A stretch of DNA of 64,000 nt from JBBROS01 sp963792675 (GCA_963792675.1 CAWBWT010000002.1:1550001-1614000), one strand, 5' to 3'; positions 26,183 through 35,129 are shown, numbered from the stretch's first letter. The notes: a model not told the origin generated them from the sequence alone. Program-made: numbers and translations.

Positions 26183-27366
26183 TCGCGCCGCTGGTGTCGC
26201 CGCGGATGATGCGGGTCGGCGGCGGCGCGGTGGCGCAAGTGGCCGAGGTGCTGGCGGCGTTCGGCTTGGCGCGGCCGCTGGTGGTGACCGACCCGTACAT
26301 GGTCTCGTCCGGGCTGGTGCGCCGTTGCCTCGAGCCGCTGGAGGTCGCCGGGCTGCAGCCGGGCGTGTTCAGCGACACCGTGCCGGAGCCGACCGACAGC
26401 ATCATCGAGGCTGGCGTCGCGGCGCTGGCGGGCGGCAGCTACGATTGCCTGGTCGGGTTCGGCGGCGGTTCGCCGATCGACACCGCCAAGGCGATGGCGA
26501 TCCTGGCCGAAGGACGCAGCCAGAACCCGGCGGCGCATATGCGCGACTTCAAGGTCCCGTTCGCCGCCGACCGTGCCCGGTTGCCGGTGATCGCCATCCC
26601 GACCACCGCCGGCACCGGCAGCGAGGCCACCCGGTTCACCGTCATTACCGACACCGAGCGTGGCGAGAAGATGCTGATCGCCGGGATGGGGGCGCTGCCG
26701 CTGGCCGCCATCGTCGACTTCGAGCTGACCTTCACCGTTCCCGCGCGCATCACCGCCGACACCGGCGTCGACAGCCTTACGCATGCGCTCGAAGCTTACG
26801 TGTCGCGCCGGGCCAACCCGTATTCCGACACCCAGGCGCTGGCGGCGATGCGGCTGATCGGCGCCAACCTCCGCACCGCCTATGCCGAGCCGGACAATCG
26901 TGCGGCGCGGGAAGCGATGATGCTGGGCGCCATGCAGGCCGGAATCGCTTTCACCAACGCCTCGGTGGCGCTGGTGCATGGGATGTCGCGGCCGATCGGC
27001 GCGCATTTCCACGTGCCGCACGGCCTCTCGAACGCGATGCTGCTGCCGGCCATCACCCGGTTCGGACTGGAAGCGGCCGAGGCGCGCTATGCCGAGGCAT
27101 CGCGCACAATCGGCTTTGCGGCGGCGGGCGATGCGGACGCGGCCGCGGCGGAGAAGTTGGCCGAGGGGCTGGTGGCACTGAACCGCGACCTCGGCGTGCC
27201 GACGCCAGGCGGCTTCGGCATCGACAAGGCGGCGTGGGACGCGAAGCTGCCGCTGATGGCCGAGCAGGCGCTGGCGTCGGGGAGCCCCGGCAACAACCCG
27301 CGTGTGCCGGACGCGGACGAGATCGTCGCGCTGTATCGGGTGGTGTGGTCGGGCAATCGAGCCTAG
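26179..27366 (+). CDS. Iron-containing alcohol dehydrogenase
   Basis: A 395-residue group III (Fe) alcohol dehydrogenase. The NAD-binding GGGSPIDTAKAMA and TTAGTGSEATRF motifs are present. Metal ligands fit the pattern DTGVDSLTHALEAYVS, VHGMSRPIGAHFHVPHG. Members oxidise or reduce alcohols, lactaldehyde, glycerol or maleylacetate. Translationally coupled to the DppF-like gene (ATGA), which ties it to the aldolase and transporter genes; together they suggest uptake and conversion of an aldol-type carbon source, which is inference. Confidence 0.92.
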   Translation: MIAPLVSPRMMRVGGGAVAQVAEVLAAFGLARPLVVTDPYMVSSGLVRRCLEPLEVAGLQPGVFSDTVPEPTDSIIEAGVAALAGGSYDCLVGFGGGSPIDTAKAMAILAEGRSQNPAAHMRDFKVPFAADRARLPVIAIPTTAGTGSEATRFTVITDTERGEKMLIAGMGALPLAAIVDFELTFTVPARITADTGVDSLTHALEAYVSRRANPYSDTQALAAMRLIGANLRTAYAEPDNRAAREAMMLGAMQAGIAFTNASVALVHGMSRPIGAHFHVPHGLSNAMLLPAITRFGLEAAEARYAEASRTIGFAAAGDADAAAAEKLAEGLVALNRDLGVPTPGGFGIDKAAWDAKLPLMAEQALASGSPGNNPRVPDADEIVALYRVVWSGNRA

Positions 27367-27456
27367 CCTGCGGGCTTCAAGACCGTTGCTTACATAAAAC
27401 GACTAGGACGCCCACGTGCAGGATCATAGCTTGTCGGGACTTCACAGGAGGAAGTC

Positions 27457-27895
27457 TTGGCGAGATTGTTTGTGTGCCTTGCTGCGGTGCTGCTGTCGGG
27501 CTGTGCCACGCTGGTCAACGGGACCAGCCAGACGGTTGCGGTGAACTCGACCCCCCAGGGCGCGTCATGCTCGGTGGACCGCAGCGGCAGCACGCTAAGC
27601 TCCATTGCGGCCACGCCAAGCATCGTGCCGGTCAGCAAAAGCGTCAATTCGCTGATCGTTACCTGCAGCAAGCCCGGCTACAAGACGGCGCACGACGTCG
27701 GCCAGCTCATCGTTCGACGCTTGGACCTTGGCCGGTGGGCCGATCGGCGTCGCCGTGGATGCGTCGACCGGAGCCTTCTTCCGCTACCCGCGCTCGGTCG
27801 ACGTCACCATGGCGAGGGACCCGCCAACCCCGCAATTTCGAGCCGGTCCGAGCAGGCCGGTCCCACCCTGGGCTCGATCGCCGCCCGTTCGCTGA
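27457..27895 (+). CDS. Lipoprotein of unknown function, frameshifted
   Basis: TTG start with a strong AGGAGGAAG site. MARLFVCLAAVLLSGCATLVNGTSQ is a lipoprotein signal (lipobox LSGC) followed by a beta-rich domain resembling PEGA-like carriers (TVAVNSTPQGASCSV, VTCSKPGYKT). Near 27701 one extra G moves the frame, after which SFDAWTLAGGPIGVAVDASTG and FFRYPRSVDVTMARD continue to a stop at 27895. The first frame also stays open with plausible codons to 28044 (FLQGACSAGDESACIVAE) right before a strong hairpin at 28050-28080, so a second shift could make the true gene longer. Function unknown. Confidence 0.65.
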
Positions 27896-28004
27896 TGACC
27901 ACTCGGGCGATGGCGCAGCCGTCCGGGTCCCGCTCCAGGTTGACCTTCCTGCAGGGGGCCTGCAGCGCCGGCGACGAGTCGGCCTGCATCGTCGCCGAAG
28001 CCGA

Positions 28005-29045
28005 TCACCCGGGCGCCGGCTCAAGGCGGTCGCGGCATAACTGAGTTCGGGGCGGCCGGGGCGATCGCACTCGGCCGCCCGACCCGCCGGTTACGCCTTC
28101 TTGGCGCCCGCCGGCGGCAGGCGCCTGCGCGTCGCGTCGCAGCTTGTTCTCGCCCAGCAGCAGCAGGATCGGCGCGGCAATAAAGATGCTGGACGACGTG
28201 CCGACCACGATGCCGAACAGCATCATCAGCGCGAACCCCGACAGCGAGGCGCCGCCGAACAACGCCAGCGGCAGGGTCGCCAGGAACACCGTCATCGAGG
28301 TGCCGAGCGTGCGGTTCAGCGTTTCGTTGATGCTGAGGTCGATCAGCTGTCGCAGCGGCATCGTCTTGTACTTGCGCAGGTTCTCGCGCATCCGGTCGTA
28401 CACCACGACCTTGTCGTTGGTGGAGTAGCCGATCACCGTCAGGATGGCCGCCACCATCACGAGGTCGAACTCGATCCGCGTCACCACCAAGAAACCGATC
28501 GCTTTGGTGACGTCCAGCAGCAGCGTGACCACGGCGCCGACGGCGAACTGCCACTCGAAGCGGAACCAGATGTAAACCAGGATCATCAGCAGACTGATGC
28601 CCAGGGCCAGCATGCCGTTCTGGAACAGCTCAGCCGAGACCGACGCGCCGACTGCGTCGGTGCGCACCACGCGCAAGCCCGGCGACGCCTGCTCCAGCGC
28701 CGAGCGGACCCGGTTCACCGTGTCCTGGGTCGATGCCTCGCTGCCCTGCGGGTCGAGCCGGATCAGCGCTTGGTCCTCGGCCCCGAATCGCTGCAGCCCG
28801 GCTTCGGGGGCGCGCGCGGCGGCCAAGCCGGCGCGGAGCTGGGTGAAGTCGGCCGGACCCTGGGTGCGGACCTCCATCACGATACCGCCGCGGAAGTCGA
28901 TGCCGAGATGCAGGCCCGGGTAGAAGAACAGGATCACCGAGGCGGTCGACAGGATGGCCGAGGTTGCGAGACCCAGGAACCGGCCGCGCATGAATTGGAT
29001 CTTGGTGTCGTCCGGAACCAGCCGGAGCAACGGGCGGATGAACAT
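28005..29045 (-). CDS. secF: Protein translocase subunit SecF
   Basis: A SecD/SecF-family RND-type membrane protein. The N-terminal helix ATSAILSTASVILFF leads to GLHLGIDFRGGIVMEV (the family D-F-R-G-G motif), a periplasmic P1-like domain, and five further helices including the conserved YSTNDKVVVYDRMRENLRKY and NETLNRTLGTSMTVFLATL. The ATG at 29045 matches family starts. The tail after ENKLRRDAQAP is doubtful: removing one base near 28103 gives AAGAKKA and a stop at 28091, more like normal SecF ends. With SecD it uses proton flow to pull exported proteins through SecYEG. It begins 5 bases after secD. Confidence 0.93.
   Translation of the reverse strand: MFIRPLLRLVPDDTKIQFMRGRFLGLATSAILSTASVILFFYPGLHLGIDFRGGIVMEVRTQGPADFTQLRAGLAAARAPEAGLQRFGAEDQALIRLDPQGSEASTQDTVNRVRSALEQASPGLRVVRTDAVGASVSAELFQNGMLALGISLLMILVYIWFRFEWQFAVGAVVTLLLDVTKAIGFLVVTRIEFDLVMVAAILTVIGYSTNDKVVVYDRMRENLRKYKTMPLRQLIDLSINETLNRTLGTSMTVFLATLPLALFGGASLSGFALMMLFGIVVGTSSSIFIAAPILLLLGENKLRRDAQAPAAGGRQEGVTGGSGGRVRSPRPPRTQLCRDRLEPAPG
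28050..28080. terminator. Hairpin between the lipoprotein gene and secF
   Basis: GGGCGGCCG (28050-28058) pairs with CGGCCGCCC (28072-28080) around a 13-base loop, in the gap between convergent genes. No U tract on either strand, so it may be a Rho-assisted or mRNA-end structure. Confidence 0.5.
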
Positions 29046-29050
29046 GGGCG

Positions 29051-30634
29051 TTACACCGGCAGCAGCTGGGGTTTGGTGCTCACATACCAACGCACCGTCA
29101 GCAGCCGCGCGACCACCGTGGCGGTGAACAGCGTCGTGACGATGCCGACGGTGATGGTGACGGCAAAGCCGCGCACCGGGCCGGAGCCGAAGATGAACAG
29201 CATCACATGCGCCAGGAAGGCGGTCGCGTTGCTGTCGATGATGGTGCCGAAGGCGCGGCGGTAGCCGGTCTCGAGCGCGTTCAGCGGCGTGCGGCCGTTG
29301 CGCACCTCCTCGCGGATGCGCTCGTTGATCAGGATGTTGGCGTCCACCGCCACGCCCAAGGTCAACAGGATGCCGGCCATGCCCGGCAGCGTCAGCGTCG
29401 CCTCCAGCAGGGACAGGATCGCGATCTGCAGCACCAGGTTGAGCAGCAGGGCGATGTTGGCGAACCAGCCGAACAGGCCATAGAACACGGCCATGTAGCC
29501 GATCACCAGCAGGAAGCCGACCGCGAGCGAAAGGGCGCCGGCGCGGATGCTGTCCGCGCCCAGCTCCGGCCCCACGCTGCGCTCCTCGACCACCGTCAGC
29601 GGCGCCGGCAGGGCGCCGGCGCGCAGCAGCACCGACAGGTTGTTGGCCGACGCCGCGGTGAAGTTACCGCTGATCTGGCCGCGCCCGCCGGTGATGGCGG
29701 TCTGGATCACCGGCGCCGAGATCACCTTGTCGTCCAGCACGATCGCAAACCGCTTGCCGATATTGGCCTGAGTGACATCGCCAAATCGCCTTGCGCCGAC
29801 ACTATCAAAGGTGAAGTTGACCACCCAGCCGCCGCCGCGCTGGCTGTCCTGGCCGGGCCGGGCGTCGGTCAGGTTGGCGCCGTCCACCTCGACCCGGCGC
29901 CGCACCGGCTCACGCTGCTGCGGTTGGCCCTCGACGGGGAGGAAATCCACCCCCGGCGGCGGATTGCCGGCCATGTTGGCACTCTCGTCCAGCAGCCGGA
30001 ACGTCATCTTGGCGGTCTTGCCGAGCAGCTCCTTGATCCGGTTCGGGTCCTCGATGCCCGGCAGCTGCACGACGATGCGGCTGTCGCCTTGCCGGGTGAT
30101 CTGCGGGTCGATCACGCCGGTCTCGTCGATGCGGCGGCGGACGATCTCGATCGATTGGGTGACGGCCCCGCTGAGCCGGTCGCGCATGGCGTTGGGCGGC
30201 AGCGTGAGGACGATCTCGTTGCCTTCGGCCGCAACCTGGTAATCCGGCGCGGCGCCCCCGGCGGTCGCCGCGTCACGCAGGATGCGGACCGCCTCGTCCT
30301 GCTGCGGGCCGGCGGCGAGGCGGATCGCGACCCGCTCCTGCGCCGGCTGCGCGACCGGCGGCTGGTTCGAGCCGCTCAACTGGCCGGCTTGGCGCGCCTT
30401 GTTCAACGTGGCCCGGGCCCCGTCGGCGATGCTGTCGAGCCGCTCCTTCAACACGGCGGCGGCGTCCACCTCGAGCAGCAGGTAACTGCCGCCGCGCAGG
30501 TCGAGCCCGAGCCGCACCTGGCGCCAAGGCAGCCAGGTGGCCGGCGCCGGAAACAAGTTCGGCAAGGACAGCAGCACGCCCAAAACGCATACTGCGAGAA
30601 TCGCAGCACTCTTGAGGCGGCTGAAATACATCAT
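29051..30634 (-). CDS. secD: Protein translocase subunit SecD
   Basis: A 527-residue protein. N-terminal helix SAAILAVCVLGVLLSLPNLF is followed by RLGLDLRGGSYLLLEVD, the SecD D-L-R-G-G motif. The P1 base and head domains follow (RIVVQLPGIEDPNRIKELL, FAIVLDDKVISAPVIQTAI). Five C-terminal helices include LTLGVAVDANILINERIREE, with the conserved membrane Asp for proton movement. The Met at 30634 is chosen because the protein proper starts there; the frame is open upstream. yajC, the usual upstream neighbour, is absent; 180 bases without a gene lie upstream. Confidence 0.95.
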   Translation of the reverse strand: MMYFSRLKSAAILAVCVLGVLLSLPNLFPAPATWLPWRQVRLGLDLRGGSYLLLEVDAAAVLKERLDSIADGARATLNKARQAGQLSGSNQPPVAQPAQERVAIRLAAGPQQDEAVRILRDAATAGGAAPDYQVAAEGNEIVLTLPPNAMRDRLSGAVTQSIEIVRRRIDETGVIDPQITRQGDSRIVVQLPGIEDPNRIKELLGKTAKMTFRLLDESANMAGNPPPGVDFLPVEGQPQQREPVRRRVEVDGANLTDARPGQDSQRGGGWVVNFTFDSVGARRFGDVTQANIGKRFAIVLDDKVISAPVIQTAITGGRGQISGNFTAASANNLSVLLRAGALPAPLTVVEERSVGPELGADSIRAGALSLAVGFLLVIGYMAVFYGLFGWFANIALLLNLVLQIAILSLLEATLTLPGMAGILLTLGVAVDANILINERIREEVRNGRTPLNALETGYRRAFGTIIDSNATAFLAHVMLFIFGSGPVRGFAVTITVGIVTTLFTATVVARLLTVRWYVSTKPQLLPV

Positions 30635-30814
30635 GGCGGGCAGGCGTCTCCGGCAACCGAGCGCCGGTATGCCGGGGCGGTGTTCCCGGCGCAACCCTGG
30701 GGCAACAAGGCGCAATGGGGCGTAACAAGCGACGGGGTTCAGCCGACTCTGATCGTCGGCCCGCGTCACCAGGCGGGCGGCCTGGCCGGGCATTTTGCCC
30801 GATCGGCGGAACGG

Positions 30815-31285
30815 TCAGGCGATCGACTGGGTTGCCGCGGTCGACGAACTGGCCGGCTGGGCGTAAGCGGACAGCGCCTTCGCCAGCTGCGCGAAGCCGT
30901 TTTCGACGCCGGCGGACTGGCTGGTCGCGGCGGCAAACGGCGAGGCGGCGGATGACGAAATGGCCGACCCGCTGCCGCCACCATGGTGGTGGTGATGGTG
31001 CCCACCCGCCTTCGCCGACCCGGCAGTCGCGGCCGGATCGGTCGCGCCGGCCGATCCATCGCCGTTCGCCGCCTGCACGCCGAGCAGCAGGGATTTCAGG
31101 TCGGCGATGATCTTCGACGCCGCTTTGCTGATGGCGGTTTCACCATCCGGTGGTTGCGGGGCGGTCAACGAGACCGGTTCGGTCCCGGGGGTCGGGAACG
31201 GCGCGGCGTCCTGGCTGCCGCTTTGCCCTTTGACGGCCTGGTAGAGTCCGGAGACCGCCTCGATGCCGAGGGCTCCTAAAAGCAT
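30815..31285 (-). CDS. Hypothetical protein with natural hexahistidine run
   Basis: A 156-residue protein with no signal peptide and no known motif. AGGAG lies a short distance before the ATG. It has an N-terminal helix MLLGALGIEAVSGLYQAV, a Pro/Thr linker, a central helix (ISKAASKIIADLKSLLLGV), then a low-complexity stretch with six consecutive His at residues 96-101 embedded in Gly (AGGHHHHHHGGGSG). It ends in an Ala/Ser-rich helix. The His run could bind Ni or Zn as in metallochaperones such as HypB or SlyD, but no partner is nearby. Codon use and context match the chromosome, so it is not a cloning tag. Confidence 0.6.
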   Translation of the reverse strand: MLLGALGIEAVSGLYQAVKGQSGSQDAAPFPTPGTEPVSLTAPQPPDGETAISKAASKIIADLKSLLLGVQAANGDGSAGATDPAATAGSAKAGGHHHHHHGGGSGSAISSSAASPFAAATSQSAGVENGFAQLAKALSAYAQPASSSTAATQSIA

Positions 31286-31477
31286 GTCTGTTCTCCTGCG
31301 CGGGATTGCATGGCAACGTGGCTGCAAGCGGCGGACCAGTGCTAGGGCGTTGAACGAGTTCGGTTCCTGTCGGCATTCAGGTCGGCAAATCTTGCCGAGC
31401 GGCAAATTCGGCCGTGACGATCCTGCTCGACCTGGCGCCTCTGGCCGCAGCGGCCAGCGGCTGATACATCCCGCTTT

Positions 31478-32458
31478 ATGGCGGGACAGCTTCAAATCGG
31501 CATTGCCGGCGCCGGGCATTTCGGCCGCTTTCACGCGATGAAGGTCGCCGCGAGCGGGCGTGCGCAGCTGGCTGGCTTGTTCGATCCGGACACGGCCCGC
31601 GCCGCCGCCGTCGGCCGTGAAGCCGGCGGGGCGCCCGCGCTGGCCTTCGCGGCGTTGCTGGATGCGGCGGACGCGCTGATCATCGCCGCCCCGGCCGAGG
31701 TCCACCACCGGCTCGCCTCCGAGGCGCTGCGAGCCGGCCGCCACGTGCTGATCGAGAAGCCGATCGCGTCCACACTCGAACAAGCCGACGAGCTCGCGGC
31801 GCTGGCCCGCGAGGCCGGACGCGTGCTGCAGGTCGGGCACCTGCTGCGCTACAGCGCCGAGCACAAGGCGATCTCATCCCGCATCACCCGCCCGCTCTAT
31901 ATCGAGGCGGCGCGCATTGCCCCGTTCAAGCCGCGCGGCACGGACGTATCGGTGATCCTCGACCTGATGATCCACGACCTCGATCTCGTGCTTTCGCTGG
32001 TCGACAGCCCGATCAGCAGCGTGGACGCGGTCGGCGCCGCGGTCAGCAGTGAGCACGAGGACATCGCCAACGCCCGGGTGCGGTTCGCCAATGGCTGCGT
32101 CGCGACCATCACCGCCAGCCGGATCTCGCTCAAGACCGAGCGCAAGATGCGGCTGTTCTCCGAGGAGGGCTATCTTTCGGCCAATTTCGTGGACCGCAAG
32201 CTGGTGATGATCGGCAAGGGGCGCGGCCTGCCGCTGCCCGGCACCGGCGGCTATCGGCGCGAGGAGCTGAGCTGGACCGAGCACGACAGCATGGTCGCCG
32301 AGCACGAGGCCTTCGTGGCCTCGTGCCTCGATGGCGCCCCGGTGCTGGTGGATGCAACGGCCGGGCGCCGCGCCCTGGAAGCCGCCTTGGCGGTGGGCGC
32401 CAGCATGTCCGAGAGCCGGCGCCTGGCGACCTTGTCGGGGCTCTTGCGCGACCGCTGA
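31478..32458 (+). CDS. Gfo/Idh/MocA-family NAD(P)-dependent oxidoreductase
   Basis: A 326-residue protein with an N-terminal Rossmann fold (IGIAGAGHFGRFHA), the EKPIAST motif carrying the family catalytic Lys, and a C-terminal domain with LMIHDLDLVLSLV. The overall sequence resembles alphaproteobacterial homologs often named GnnA, which oxidise UDP-GlcNAc for 2,3-diamino lipid A synthesis. The usual neighbours (lpxI, lpxB, the GnnB aminotransferase) are not here, so this assignment is uncertain. Its stop is followed by a family B repeat and a convergent gene. Confidence 0.85.
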   Translation: MAGQLQIGIAGAGHFGRFHAMKVAASGRAQLAGLFDPDTARAAAVGREAGGAPALAFAALLDAADALIIAAPAEVHHRLASEALRAGRHVLIEKPIASTLEQADELAALAREAGRVLQVGHLLRYSAEHKAISSRITRPLYIEAARIAPFKPRGTDVSVILDLMIHDLDLVLSLVDSPISSVDAVGAAVSSEHEDIANARVRFANGCVATITASRISLKTERKMRLFSEEGYLSANFVDRKLVMIGKGRGLPLPGTGGYRREELSWTEHDSMVAEHEAFVASCLDGAPVLVDATAGRRALEAALAVGASMSESRRLATLSGLLRDR

Positions 32459-32497
32459 GAGAGAAAGGCTGGGGGCGAGCGCCCCCAGACCCGCGCT
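32459..32497. repeat. Family B palindromic repeat, copy 3
   Basis: CTGGGGGCGAGCGCCCCCAG is a perfect palindromic stem flanked by AGAGAAAGG and ACCCGCGCTT, nearly identical to copy 1 at 963. It sits in the same context, immediately after a stop codon between convergent genes. Confidence 0.75.
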
Positions 32498-34066
32498 TCA
32501 GACCTCCCGCCGGCTCATCATCCCCGCGATCGTGTCTGCCTGCCGGATCGCCAGCGCGACGATCGTCAGGGTCGGGTTGCACGCCGCCCCGCTGGTGAAC
32601 TGGCTGCCGTCGCTGACGAACAGGTTCTTCACGTCGTGGGTCTGGCCCCACTTGTTCACCACGCCGTCGCGCGCCTTCTCGCTCATGCGGTTGGTGCCCA
32701 TGTTGTGCGTGCTGGGATAGGGCGGGGTCGGGATGATGCGGATGGCGCCGACCGCGTTGTAGACCGCCGAGCCCGCCTGGATCGCGTGGTTGCGCATGGC
32801 GATGTCGTTGTCGTGGTCGTCGAAATGCACGCTCGCGACCGGCAGGCCCTGCTTGTCCTTGGCCGTCGGGTCGAGGGTGATGCGGTTGGTTTCGCGCGGC
32901 ATGTCTTCGCCGATCAGCCACATGCCGGCCAGATGCGAGTAGTCGTCCATGATGGAGGTGAATGACCGGCCCCAGCCACCGGGGTCGGCGAAGGCGGCCA
33001 TGAACGGCACGCCGAGCGAGACAGTCTCCATCTCGTAGCCGCCGACGAAGCCGCGCTTCGGGTCGTTGCGCGCTTCGTCGCGGATGATGCCGGCCATCGT
33101 CGTGCCGCGATACATGTGCACCGGCTTCTCGAACGATGCGTAGACGTTGCCGGTCATGTGCCGCATGTAGTTGCGCCCGACCTGGCCGGAGTTGTTGGCG
33201 AGGCCATCGGGGAACATCGGCGACGCGCTGTTGAGCAGCAGGCGCGGGCTTTCGATCGAGTTGCCGGCCACCGCCACCACGCGCGCCTTCTGCCGGTGCA
33301 TGGCGCCGTTGGCGTCGGAGTAGAGCACGGCCGTCACCTTGCCGGTGTCGTCGTGCTCGATCTTGTGCACCATGCTGCCGGAGCGGACTTCGAGGTTGCC
33401 GGTCGCCTCGCCTTTGGGGATCTCGGTGTAGGCGGTGGACCATTTGGCGCCCGACTTGCAGCCCTGGAAGCAGAAGCCGATCTGCTGGCAGGCGCCGCGG
33501 CCGTCGCGCGGCTGGCTGTTGATCGACATGCGCCCGGTGTGGACTTCCTTGTAGCCCACGCGCTTGGCGCCGGCTTCCATGACCTTGAAGTTGTTGTTGC
33601 CGGGCAGGCCGGGAATGCCGTTCGTGCGGGTCGTGCCCATCTTGAACTCGGCCTTGTCGTAGTAGGGCGCGAGGTCGGCCAAGGTGATGGGCCAGTCGAG
33701 CAGGTTGGCGCCGGGCAGGTTGCCGTAGGTGGAGCGGATCTTGAACTCGTGCTCCTCGAAGCGGAGCGAGGCGCCGGCCCAATGGACGGTGGAGCCGCCG
33801 ACCGCTTTGACGATCCAGGCCGGCAGGTTCGGGAAGTCGCGCGACACCCGCCATGACCCGGAGGTGGTGCGCATGTCCTTCCAAGCAAGCTGGGTGAAGC
33901 TTTCCCACTCGTTGTTGACGTAGTCCTGCGGCAGGTAGCGCTCCCCGGCCTCGAGGATCACCACCTTGATGCCCTTCTGCGCCAGCTCGTTGCCCAGCGT
34001 GCCGCCGCCGGCGCCGGAGCCGACGATGCAAACGACGCTGTCGTCGTTCACGTCAAATGTAGCCAT
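32498..34066 (-). CDS. GMC-family flavoprotein oxidoreductase, membrane-dehydrogenase large-subunit type
   Basis: A 522-residue GMC oxidoreductase. The FAD-binding dinucleotide fold is at the N-terminus (CIVGSGAGGGTLGNELAQKG, VVILEAGERYL). AVGGSTVHWAGASLRF follows, and the C-terminal catalytic region includes PSTHNMGTNRMSEKA and VSDGSQFTSGAACNPTLTIV. This resembles large subunits of gluconate, sorbitol or fructose dehydrogenases that oxidise sugars in the periplasm and pass electrons to cytochrome c. No signal peptide is seen; it would be carried by the Tat-exported small subunit encoded just upstream in the operon. Substrate cannot be inferred. Confidence 0.9.
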   Translation of the reverse strand: MATFDVNDDSVVCIVGSGAGGGTLGNELAQKGIKVVILEAGERYLPQDYVNNEWESFTQLAWKDMRTTSGSWRVSRDFPNLPAWIVKAVGGSTVHWAGASLRFEEHEFKIRSTYGNLPGANLLDWPITLADLAPYYDKAEFKMGTTRTNGIPGLPGNNNFKVMEAGAKRVGYKEVHTGRMSINSQPRDGRGACQQIGFCFQGCKSGAKWSTAYTEIPKGEATGNLEVRSGSMVHKIEHDDTGKVTAVLYSDANGAMHRQKARVVAVAGNSIESPRLLLNSASPMFPDGLANNSGQVGRNYMRHMTGNVYASFEKPVHMYRGTTMAGIIRDEARNDPKRGFVGGYEMETVSLGVPFMAAFADPGGWGRSFTSIMDDYSHLAGMWLIGEDMPRETNRITLDPTAKDKQGLPVASVHFDDHDNDIAMRNHAIQAGSAVYNAVGAIRIIPTPPYPSTHNMGTNRMSEKARDGVVNKWGQTHDVKNLFVSDGSQFTSGAACNPTLTIVALAIRQADTIAGMMSRREV

Positions 34067-34121
34067 GTGCGAACCCTCCCGGGGTGCCGTTTCTTCGTCG
34101 GATTAGTGTTCGACCGTGCGC

Positions 34122-34673
34122 CTACGCAGTCGGCAGCCAGTCGATGTCGTCGAAGCCGCGATGCAGGTAGCCGCCGTATTCGGCGGACGGGCCCTCGTAG
34201 CCGAATTTCGGCCAGATCTCGGGTTGGTTGTAGAGCGAGACCACGAGGTCGCTGCGGACCTTCTTGAAGAACGCGGTCTGCTCGATGCCCTGTAGCACGC
34301 GAACCCGGTCGGCTTCCCACGGCGTGCGCAGGTATTCGGACCCGAACCGGTCCTTCGCATCGCTGTCGAGCCGGGCGACGCCGTCCGTCAGCATCGCCTT
34401 GAACTTGTCGTCGGCGGCCGCCTTGTCGTCCCAGGGGGTGACGGCGGTGACGTAGAAGGAATCCGGGATCTGGTCGTGCGGGTAGATGTCGCGCGACGCT
34501 TTCACCAAGGTCGCCATGACGTGCGGGGTGAAGGACTTGGCTTCCTGCGCCCAGGCGGCTTCGGCGGTGATGCCGGCGCCGACGCTGGCGAGTGCGGCGG
34601 CTGGCAGAATGGTGGCGCCGCCGCGCAGGATCGCGCGCCGGTTGAACTGGGTTCGCTTGTCGACGGTCCTCAT
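34122..34673 (-). CDS. Gluconate 2-dehydrogenase subunit 3-like protein with Tat signal
   Basis: A 183-residue protein with a twin-arginine signal (NRRAILRGGATILPAAA) and a mature helical domain (ASRDIYPHDQIPDSFY, DRFGSEYLRTPW, LVVSLYNQPEIWPKFGYEG) typical of the gluconate 2-dehydrogenase gamma-subunit family (PF13618). Known role: a chaperone-like small subunit that escorts the FAD-containing large subunit through the Tat pathway. The GMC gene follows 55 bases downstream in the same operon. Confidence 0.9.
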   Translation of the reverse strand: MRTVDKRTQFNRRAILRGGATILPAAALASVGAGITAEAAWAQEAKSFTPHVMATLVKASRDIYPHDQIPDSFYVTAVTPWDDKAAADDKFKAMLTDGVARLDSDAKDRFGSEYLRTPWEADRVRVLQGIEQTAFFKKVRSDLVVSLYNQPEIWPKFGYEGPSAEYGGYLHRGFDDIDWLPTA

Positions 34674-34727
34674 CCTGTCCTCCTTGGTGGTGCCGCTCTG
34701 CTGGCGGCTGTCCGGTTGGCGTGGCGG

Positions 34728-35129
34728 TTAGCCGAAACGACCGCCCTTGCGGATCACTTCGATCTTGTACCCATCGGGGTCGGTCATGAAGAAAAACCGC
34801 GCAAGCGTGCGGCCTTCGTGCTGGAAGTCGCGCAGCGGCGTGGCCGGCAACCCGGCCGCCGTCACGCGGGCATGCTCGGCGTCCACGTCGTCCACCACCA
34901 CCGCGAGGTGGCCGTAGCCGTCGCCCAGCTCGTACGGCTTGTCGCGGTCCTTGTTGACCGTCAGCTCGACTTCGAACGGCGAGGCCGCGTTGCTCAGGTA
35001 GACGAGCGTGAACCCCTCGAAATCGTAACGGTCGGCGACGTCGAGCCCGAACGCGGTGCGGTAAAACGCGACCGAGCGCGCCTCGTCCAGCACGCGGATC
35101 ATGGAGTGTACCGTCTTCGCCGGGGTCAT
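34728..35129 (-). CDS. Glyoxalase/VOC-fold protein (lactoylglutathione lyase-like)
   Basis: A 133-residue vicinal-oxygen-chelate protein with the paired beta-alpha-beta-beta-beta modules: HSMIRVLDEARSVAFYRTAFG, FEVELTVN, GHLAVVVDDV and FFFMTDPDGYKIEVIRKG. Glyoxalase I-type metal ligands (His near the N-terminus, Glu in FEVELT, His in GHLAV, Glu in IEVI) are all visible. This suggests a methylglyoxal-detoxifying lactoylglutathione lyase or a relative. It sits between the cytochrome c and small-subunit genes, with its ATG overlapping the cytochrome stop by one base. Confidence 0.85.
   Translation of the reverse strand: MTPAKTVHSMIRVLDEARSVAFYRTAFGLDVADRYDFEGFTLVYLSNAASPFEVELTVNKDRDKPYELGDGYGHLAVVVDDVDAEHARVTAAGLPATPLRDFQHEGRTLARFFFMTDPDGYKIEVIRKGGRFG

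Noticed and set aside
30980..31010. Vector-derived His tag contamination
   Set aside because: The His codons lie inside a full-length gene with its own start site and chromosomal composition; no vector or linker sequence is nearby.
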